From NCBI GenBank assembly GCA_031425695.1, contig JANPJV010000134.1:1-17618 (forward strand): 17,618 nt of DNA. The letters are read 5' to 3'. Of this stretch, positions 13,297 to 17,618 are shown in pieces (position 1 is the stretch's first letter; the number at the start of each line of letters is the position of its first letter). Under the pieces are notes generated by a model. It searched no databases. It had not been told where the DNA came from and saw nothing but the letters and a program-made list of their open reading frames with translations. Position numbers and translations under genes: made by a program. The DNA is from JANPJV01 sp031425695 (lineage in GTDB: Bacteria; Pseudomonadota; Gammaproteobacteria; Xanthomonadales; SZUA-5).

Positions 13297-13992
13297 GTGT
13301 ATCGACCGAAATGGATACCCATTGCCAAGGCAGCAAGTGCGCTGGATTACCCCGGCGTCTACGAGTTCGCGCAGGACCTTGTGCAAAAGAACTTTGAGGG
13401 GCAGGACGAGCCCGTTCGCTTTGCAATCAATGGCGACACCTGGAAAGTCAGGCGTATTCGAGGGCTTCGGAAACACAAGCTGACTGAAGACAGAAACCTG
13501 CCAAAGACGTTCTACACAGACAACGGCGAGTTTTCTCTTTGCGGGTTTTTCAATTTATGGCCCAACGACTGCGTGAACCTCGCAAGCGCGCACGTCAATC
13601 CTGCCGGGCGAAAGTGTTTCAGATACGAACTGCAACTCTGGACAGACCAATTCGGCGGTGAGTCCAGCGCCGACGACATCTTTCAAGCCGTCGTTGATGA
13701 GCAGGTGGTCGGCTTCGATGAGCTGTTCGTGGATGCCGAAGATGTTGGGATCCTGGCGGAGCGCAACAAGACGCGGTTAACCGAGGCAATGCTCCGTCTG
13801 ATCGGCGTCTTGGCGCAGGCGGTAGGAATCGACCCACGACGGCCGATAGATCCGGTCGCGAAAGTACTCGTCGAGTGGTGCAAGGCCGCCGACTACAAAG
13901 TCTCCAAGAACACGATCACGTCTCGGCTCACGGAAGCTTTCGAGCTCGTCGAGCGCGTCGATTTCCAAAAACTACCAAAAATTCCCAACTGA
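13297..13992 (+). CDS. Unrecognised mobile-element protein, 231 aa
   Basis: The start is GTG at 13297 with AGGAGA just upstream. I do not recognise a family. The N-terminal 60 residues contain PIAKAASALDYPGVYEFAQD and a FAINGDTWKVRRIRG beta-like segment. The middle (about 60-115) is rich in aromatic residues and Cys (FSLCGFFNLWPNDC, CFRYELQLW). The C-terminal part is helical and charged, with a segment KVSKNTITSRLTEAFELVE (209-227) that could be DNA-binding. No signal peptide or membrane segment is present. Base composition is visibly lower in GC than the neighbouring genes, which suggests a separate arrival. It stands after the winged-helix gene and before the AlpA-like gene. Confidence 0.8.
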   Translation: MYRPKWIPIAKAASALDYPGVYEFAQDLVQKNFEGQDEPVRFAINGDTWKVRRIRGLRKHKLTEDRNLPKTFYTDNGEFSLCGFFNLWPNDCVNLASAHVNPAGRKCFRYELQLWTDQFGGESSADDIFQAVVDEQVVGFDELFVDAEDVGILAERNKTRLTEAMLRLIGVLAQAVGIDPRRPIDPVAKVLVEWCKAADYKVSKNTITSRLTEAFELVERVDFQKLPKIPN

Positions 13993-14045
13993 CAGACGTA
14001 GCGACACCGGGCCGTTAATTTCGGGCCGGAATCAAGGGGAAACAC

Positions 14046-14312
14046 ATGACGACCGAAGAAACCAGCAACACCGCAACGGAAACCAACGACGTACTGCTGC
14101 GCGAGGTCGACGCGGCTGCATTCCTGGGCTGGGCCGTGAAGACGCTGCAAAACAAGCGCGTCACCGGCAATGGTCCGCGCTTCATTAAGCTTGGCACCAG
14201 TCCGCGCGCCGCAGTCCGCTACCGCATGTCGAGCCTGATCCGGTTTCGCGATCAGTTCGAAGTCGGCAGCACGGCAGAGCACGCTATCCGCGCCGCCCAG
14301 GCGTCGGCGTAA
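14046..14312 (+). CDS. AlpA/excisionase-like helix-turn-helix protein
   Basis: The 88-residue protein has a MerR-like excisionase fold of the HTH_17/AlpA type: LLREVDAAAFLGWAVKTLQN (17-36), then KRVTGNGPRFIKLG and AVRYRMSSLIRFRDQ, the usual layout of recognition helix, wing and a tail helix. Family members direct excision or activate mobile-element genes. It starts at ATG 14046 with AAGGGGAAAC upstream. Its TAA overlaps the ATG of the next gene. It opens the replication operon, so a role as activator or excisionase fits, but which is open. Confidence 0.85.
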   Translation: MTTEETSNTATETNDVLLREVDAAAFLGWAVKTLQNKRVTGNGPRFIKLGTSPRAAVRYRMSSLIRFRDQFEVGSTAEHAIRAAQASA

Positions 14313-14587
14313 TGGTCGCCGTCAACCGGAGTCTGGAGTTCCTGCGCCAGCTTCACGCCCGACCGCACGTTGCGGCGCCGCTGGAGTTCGCGAAACTGCT
14401 GCACTACCGCATCGCCCCCGACGCCGTACTCGCGACCATCAACGACGCTGGCGTTATCCGGCTGCTGCGCCTGCAGACCGTCGACCATCCCGAACTGATG
14501 CGCCTGGGCGCAGATGATCGCGCGGTGCTGACTGCGGCGGTCATGGCGAAGCATCGGGGCGAAGGTCATATCGATGGCCAGCCCTGA
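14312..14587 (+). CDS. Small unknown protein in the replication operon
   Basis: This 91-residue protein starts at an ATG that overlaps the previous TAA by one base and ends 14 bases into the replication initiator gene. Helical segments RSLEFLRQLHARP, LEFAKLLHYRIAPDAVLATIN and VLTAAVMAKHR are seen with no known motif or membrane segment. It has no good ribosome site and probably depends on coupling. Its position between HTH gene and initiator suggests regulation or replication. Confidence 0.65.
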   Translation: MVAVNRSLEFLRQLHARPHVAAPLEFAKLLHYRIAPDAVLATINDAGVIRLLRLQTVDHPELMRLGADDRAVLTAAVMAKHRGEGHIDGQP

Positions 14588-15506
14588 GGCCAAAGCGCCA
14601 GCGTTGAACCTGCTGGACCGGTGGAAGTCGGCGCGCGCCGCCGCCGCCGACAAGCGGCTGTCTCGTGTCGAGCTCGCCACGCATTTCATGATTCTGGATT
14701 ACATGAACAGCGTCACCGGCGAGGCATGGCCATCGGCCGATACGCTCGCACGAGACGTCGGCGCAACCACTCGCGCAGTCCGCAAATGCCGTCACCGTTT
14801 GGTGGAGTTCGGCCACCTGATCGAGTCGACAGAGGTGGGTAAGACGAACCGCTACAGGCTGCCGACGCCTGCACCAGCGTGCACCCCTGCAAAGGGCTGC
14901 ACCCCTGAACCACAGTTCACCCCTGAACTGGCGTTCACCCCTGAACCACAGTTCACCCCACCCCTGAACCACAGTTCCGTGACCCCTGAACTGGCGGGTA
15001 CATCACCCCTGAACGCCAGTTCACCCGATCTTGCTTATGAACTTGTCTCTAAGAACCAACTGATAGAACCAGTAGAGAAAAAAGCTATTGGTCGCGCTAC
15101 GCGCTCGAAAGTGAAGAAACCGGTTGACGATTCGTTTTCTGATTTCTGGAAGGCGTATCCGGCAGGAAGGCGTGTGAAGCGGCCAGCAGCAGAAAAAGCG
15201 TGGGCCCATGCCAAAGGCGAAAAGCATGTGACCGCGATCCTCGCCGACCTATCTGCACGAATGGCTGTCAACGGCGAATGGCACGACCGCGAGATCAAGT
15301 TCATTCCCCATCCGACGACCTACTTGCGCAATGCGCAGTGGATGGACGAGTGGACGCCGACGGAAACGCTTGGTGACAAGGTGCGTCGTGCTGCTGAGGA
15401 GTTCGCCGATTTCGAATTTGGTGGCGCATTCGGCGCGAAGGCAGACGAGATGAACGCCGCGGCCGCCGCGCGCCTGGCTCGATTCAACGGCGGTGACCTG
15501 TCATGA
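14574..15506 (+). CDS. Phage replication initiator (lambda O-like plan)
   Basis: The 310-residue protein has an N-terminal helix-turn-helix (about 25-95: FMILDYMNSVTGEAWPSADT, LARDVGATTRAVRKCRHRL), the origin-binding part. A repetitive linker at about 103-150 reads TPEPQF/TPELAF units and is encoded by the iterons. The C-terminal domain (about 185-260) has FSDFWKAYPAGRRVKRPAAE, KAWAHAK and IPHPTTYLRNAQWMDE, which recur in phage and plasmid replisome-organiser proteins and probably recruit the helicase loader. GAAGG lies before the ATG at 14574. It overlaps the following dnaC-like gene by four bases, the same initiator-then-loader order as lambda O and P. The gene itself contains the predicted origin. 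Confidence 0.88.
   Translation: MASPEAKAPALNLLDRWKSARAAAADKRLSRVELATHFMILDYMNSVTGEAWPSADTLARDVGATTRAVRKCRHRLVEFGHLIESTEVGKTNRYRLPTPAPACTPAKGCTPEPQFTPELAFTPEPQFTPPLNHSSVTPELAGTSPLNASSPDLAYELVSKNQLIEPVEKKAIGRATRSKVKKPVDDSFSDFWKAYPAGRRVKRPAAEKAWAHAKGEKHVTAILADLSARMAVNGEWHDREIKFIPHPTTYLRNAQWMDEWTPTETLGDKVRRAAEEFADFEFGGAFGAKADEMNAAAAARLARFNGGDLS
14882..15021 (+). repeat. Iteron array, 18-bp units, in the replication gene
   Basis: The unit CACCCCTGAAC plus a 7-bp tail (CACAGTT or TGGCGTT) repeats. Full or near copies start at 14882, 14900, 14918, 14936, 14959, 14981 and 15004, the first four exactly 18 bp apart. A 5-bp CACCC is duplicated at 14954, and a partial copy starts at 15022. Each core lies within an imperfect palindrome GTTCA-CCCC-TGAAC. 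Unit 1 is degenerate. Confidence 0.9.
14882..15090 (+). other. Predicted replication origin (iterons plus AT-rich unwinding region)
   Basis: The iteron array is followed at once by about 64 bases (15027-15090) that I count at about 36% GC in a genome of about 65%, including a purine run GAGAAAAAAG. Iterons beside an AT-rich segment inside the initiator gene is the layout of the lambda origin inside gene O. The call is structural and has not been tested. Confidence 0.75.
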
Positions 15507-16402
15507 CCGACTGGTTCGAGCAGGGTGACACTCAGCCGCCGCAGCCGCCCGAGTGGATGCATCGCAAACCGCCGCCGCCGGCACAGACACCGGTAGTCGC
15601 GCAGACCTGGGAATGCCCGCGGCATGGCGTCTACCAGGAAACCCGCATAGCGCGCGAATGGCACGAGCGCGAGCGCCGGTTCACCTGCAGGCAATGCCTG
15701 GCGGAAGGTCAGGCGCAGGAAGCCGCCTACGAGCGCGCCCAGGCAATCAGGAGCGCGTGGCTAAGGTCAGGTGTGCCGCACAAGTTCCGCAACCGCCGGC
15801 TCAGCAACTACCGCATCACCGACGCACAGAGCAAGCAGGCAGTCGATGCAGCGCGCGCGCTGATCTCGGCAGATATCCAAGCGCTTGCACTGATCGGCGC
15901 AGTAGGTCGTGGGAAGTCTCACCTGTCGGTCGCGATGGTGGCCGAGGCGGTACGGGAAGGCCGGAGTGCATTGTGGGTCTACACGCCCGACCTGTTGCGC
16001 GAGCTGCGCGCCAGCTACGGCAGAGGCGCCGAGACATCCAGCGATGACATTCTCGCCCGACTGGAGAAACCTGATCTGCTCGTGCTCGATGAGATCGGCG
16101 CCAGCAGTCGCAGCGAGTGGGAGCTCAACACGCTGTCAGTGCTGATCGATGACCGATACCGCAACGGCGGGGCGCTCGTGCTCACTGGCAACGTGGCCAG
16201 CCTGGCCGACTCTATCGGCGTGCGTGGTGCGGATCGCATCACCGAGATGGGATGCACGATTGTGATGCTCGGGCAGAGCTACCGAAGCAAGGCGCCCGAC
16301 GATGCGGGACTGCTGGTGCCCGATGACTTCACCGAACCCGAGCGGCCGCACATCGTGCTGAGCATCCGCGGTGTGAATGAAGTCGTGGACATGCCGATAT
16401 GA
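15503..16402 (+). CDS. DnaC-like replicative helicase loader
   Basis: This AAA+ ATPase should load the host DnaB helicase at the element origin. The 299-residue product has a Pro-rich start, a putative zinc-binding region with C38-PRH-G and C62-RQ-C65, a Walker A G132-AVGRGK138-S139, Walker B LLVLD196-E197, sensor-1 LTGN (N230) and a likely arginine finger in GADRITEM (R245), as in DnaC/IstB proteins. Length is a little above E. coli DnaC because of the N-terminal extension. The ATG at 15503 overlaps the initiator stop by four bases, so the proteins are coupled in synthesis, as expected for an initiator-loader pair. Confidence 0.93.
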   Translation: MTDWFEQGDTQPPQPPEWMHRKPPPPAQTPVVAQTWECPRHGVYQETRIAREWHERERRFTCRQCLAEGQAQEAAYERAQAIRSAWLRSGVPHKFRNRRLSNYRITDAQSKQAVDAARALISADIQALALIGAVGRGKSHLSVAMVAEAVREGRSALWVYTPDLLRELRASYGRGAETSSDDILARLEKPDLLVLDEIGASSRSEWELNTLSVLIDDRYRNGGALVLTGNVASLADSIGVRGADRITEMGCTIVMLGQSYRSKAPDDAGLLVPDDFTEPERPHIVLSIRGVNEVVDMPI

Positions 16403-16427
16403 CGCCGCCCCGCATGGACTCGGCCGC

Positions 16428-16886
16428 ATGACCAAGCCGCACTACAGAAAGGACCTAACCGCCGAAGAGATCGCAGCCGGCAAGACATGGGGCGTGGACT
16501 TCTGGCGGCGCTTCGGCCATCTGCAAAACCTTGGCCTGGTGTCGTGCGTCGAGTATCTGTTCGACGGCCCCGAGGGCGAGCCCATCCACCCAGTAGCCGA
16601 AGGCGGCGAGTCGATCGAGCGGTCGCTCTACGAGTCCTGCGAGGCCGCCGCGATCGCCATGCTCACCGAAGGCCAGCAAGCCCATAACGACTGCTCAATC
16701 GTGGTGCCTGTCCAAGCGCACATCGAGCATGCACAGGTCTTCGGCATCGCGCGCCTGCACTACCGGCCGCACACCAGCCTGACGTCAACATGGTGGGCCG
16801 AGCACTGCGACCGCTGCTCAAAGTTCAACGAAACCTACCTGAACCTCACCGAGCGCATGAAGGTGGGATTTCGGAGGACTGCGTAG
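16428..16886 (+). CDS. Unknown phage-type protein, 152 aa
   Basis: The product starts MTKPHYRKDLTAEEIAAGKT and contains GVDFWRRFGHLQNLGLVSCV, YLFDGPEGEPIHPVAEGGES, a helical middle, then QAHIEHAQVFGIARLHYRPH and CDRCSKF (a CxxC pair). I do not recognise a family; the N-terminal style is common in early-region phage proteins. ATG 16428 is 25 bp after the helicase loader stop; an in-frame ATG at 16377, overlapping that gene, is possible but would add residues read from the loader's C-terminus. The ribosome site is weak. Confidence 0.75.
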   Translation: MTKPHYRKDLTAEEIAAGKTWGVDFWRRFGHLQNLGLVSCVEYLFDGPEGEPIHPVAEGGESIERSLYESCEAAAIAMLTEGQQAHNDCSIVVPVQAHIEHAQVFGIARLHYRPHTSLTSTWWAEHCDRCSKFNETYLNLTERMKVGFRRTA

Positions 16887-16906
16887 ATGTTAAGCGGCGG
16901 GAAGAC

Positions 16907-16961
16907 ATCAAGGTCTTATCAAGGCTCTATCAAGGTCTTATCAAGGTTCCATCAAGGTACT
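16907..16961 (+). repeat. Five tandem 11-bp repeats, ATCAAGGTCTT type
   Basis: Units start at 16907, 16918, 16929, 16940 and 16951: ATCAAGGTCTT, ATCAAGGCTCT, ATCAAGGTCTT, ATCAAGGTTCC, ATCAAGGTACT. ATCAAGG is invariant in all five; only the last four bases vary. The 11-bp period is about one helical turn, so bound proteins would line up on one face. It lies between the unknown 152-aa gene and a terminator. Function is unknown: operator or replication-related array are options. Confidence 0.9.
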
Positions 16962-16981
16962 AAAGCCGTAAGAACACAGTT

Positions 16982-17032
16982 CCGATATTCCGGCCTTCGG
17001 CCTACATATCGGTAGTTTTTCTGACGAAAAAC
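16982..17032 (+). terminator. Intrinsic terminator of the replication operon
   Basis: CCGATAT (16982-16988) pairs with ATATCGG (17006-17012), with an inner GGCC-TTC-GGCC stem, and is followed by TTTTT (17016-17020). A second hairpin GTTTTTC-TGAC-GAAAAAC (17015-17032) covers the T-run, so the site may also work for the opposite strand. It ends the early operon before the small 61-aa gene. Confidence 0.85.
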
Positions 17033-17066
17033 CGCTGACCAATCTCAGAGACCCAAGGCCGAAAAG

Positions 17067-17252
17067 ATGAAAGCAAAAAAGCCAGTGCGGACCGCAGCCG
17101 ACATCTACCTTGAAGCACTGCGGGCAAGCTTCGAGCAAGAGCCAACAGCGGTGAAGCGGGCGACCAAGAAGCGACCCCGGCCGATCCGACTTGACGGCGG
17201 TTGCCTGCTGTACCGCTTCCCGAAGACTGCGAAGCGGAAGCCGCAGGCGTGA
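17067..17252 (+). CDS. Small basic protein, unknown
   Basis: The 61-residue product is rich in Lys and Arg: MKAKKPVRTAADIYLEALRA, an acidic helix SFEQEP, then AVKRATKKRPRPIRLDGGCL and FPKTAKRKPQA. It starts at ATG 17067 after AAGGCCGAAAAG, a fair ribosome site, and follows a terminator, so it should have its own promoter or readthrough. Basic character suggests nucleic-acid contact but nothing specifies it. No recognised family. Confidence 0.6.
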   Translation: MKAKKPVRTAADIYLEALRASFEQEPTAVKRATKKRPRPIRLDGGCLLYRFPKTAKRKPQA

Positions 17253-17293
17253 GCGGACTCGGCAGCATGACCACGCCCATGGAGGCTAGGCCC

Positions 17294-17521
17294 GTGAGCA
17301 CCCGTGTCACCTTGGAACAGCGCCCCAACGCGCCAGACCCTGCACTGCTGCTGCCACCTTGGCGACCGGATAGCACGGGCTGGTTGCGCCATCCGCGCCC
17401 GCAGCCGGCAGACAGTCGCTACTGGGACCCGGACAAAAACGGGGGGGCACCCTATGGAGCTCATCTGCGGAGAGGGGCGCCGGAGCGCAAGCGCTGGCTT
17501 GGCGCAGCACGTCCCTGGTGA
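17294..17521 (+). CDS. Small unknown protein, 75 aa
   Basis: The GTG at 17294 is chosen because GGAGG lies eight bases upstream. Starts at GTG 17249 (overlapping the previous TGA) and ATG 17267 are alternatives in the same frame. The product reads MSTRVTLEQRPNAPDPALLL, then PWRPDSTGWLRHPRPQ, YWDPDKNGGAPYGAH and a basic end. No family is recognised. A run of seven Gs at 17441-17447 lies in the gene, so a frame error is possible there. Confidence 0.5.
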   Translation: MSTRVTLEQRPNAPDPALLLPPWRPDSTGWLRHPRPQPADSRYWDPDKNGGAPYGAHLRRGAPERKRWLGAARPW

Positions 17522-17618
17522 ATGAATAAGGACATGACATTGACGACCGACATCGTGTTGACGCAACAGCAGATGGCTACTGCACTCGGCATCAGCCAGC
17601 CGCAAACGTCCAAAGACT
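17522..17618 (+). CDS. Start of an HTH protein, possibly small terminase subunit (partial)
   Basis: Only about 32 residues are in the window: the frame begins with ATG 17522, directly after the preceding stop, or with ATG 17534. The segment TQQQMATALGISQPQTSKD looks like a helix-turn-helix (QQMATALGIS, then recognition helix). In phages and satellites such proteins at this place after replication genes are often small terminase subunits, but the partial sequence does not exclude a regulator. The gene continues beyond the window. Confidence 0.55.
   Translation, partial: MNKDMTLTTDIVLTQQQMATALGISQPQTSKD

Noticed and set aside
12803..13426. Minus-strand frame across the peptidase end and winged-helix gene
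   Set aside because: Antisense to overlapping genes with good ribosome sites; low-complexity Arg/Ala-rich product.
14882..15021. CRISPR-like array
   Set aside because: The repeats are contiguous 18-bp units with alternating tails, without unique spacers, and lie in a coding sequence; iterons explain them better.
16907..16961. CRISPR or microsatellite slippage product only
   Set aside because: No spacers are present, so it is not CRISPR. Simple slippage cannot be excluded, but the invariant 7-bp core with variable 4 bases suggests selection, so it is kept as a finding.

Overview
The window is GC-rich (roughly 65%) and densely coded. It looks like a chromosome segment of a gammaproteobacterium, most likely Lysobacterales/Xanthomonadales (Xanthomonadaceae or Rhodanobacteraceae-like). 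Grounds for this are a NadC, an SspB and a DUF3301-type protein of gammaproteobacterial character, and many REP/BIME repeats of the kind scattered through such genomes (TGTGGGAGCGGCT-type and CCCGGGTGCGCTGCGCTTACCCGGG-type). The taxonomic call is an inference from reading, not from a search.

Left part, about 1-10390, is host chromosome. On the minus strand lie nadC (NAD synthesis), a tail-anchored protein with two FHA-like domains, and a large receptor-like Ser/Thr kinase fused through a membrane segment, a GPDGQP-repeat linker and a helical region to a formylglycine-generating-enzyme (FGE/sulfatase-modifying) type domain. Kinase plus FHA suggests a phosphothreonine signalling pair. Divergent from the kinase is a small DUF3301-like membrane protein, convergent with sspB (ClpXP adaptor). 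Next is a minus-strand two-gene operon of a MerR-type regulator and a VIT/von Willebrand A protein, with a readable promoter and operator. Then come a putative lipoprotein and a small coiled-coil protein on the plus strand. REP elements occupy nearly every gap here.

Right part, about 10393-17618 (running off the end), is an integrated mobile element. Its left boundary is the 3' half of a tRNA-Asn gene (minus strand, anticodon loop to CCA), followed by a tyrosine integrase. All element genes read rightward in one long, often overlapping series: integrase, a gluzincin-like metallopeptidase (HEIGH...ExxxD), a small winged-helix-like protein, an unknown 231-aa protein, an AlpA/excisionase-like HTH protein, a small unknown protein, a lambda O-like replication initiator with 18-bp iterons and an AT-rich stretch inside its own gene, a DnaC-like helicase loader, an unknown protein, a 5 x 11-bp tandem repeat followed by a terminator, two small unknown proteins, and the start of an HTH protein that may be a small terminase subunit.

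The element therefore has integration, replication (lambda O/P plan with an embedded origin) and possibly packaging functions. No CI/Cro-like repressor or structural gene is visible in the window. It may be a prophage whose late genes lie to the right, or a phage satellite. The most notable points are the embedded origin, the 11-bp repeat array, the metallopeptidase in the early region, and the kinase-FGE fusion with a lysine-less catalytic loop.
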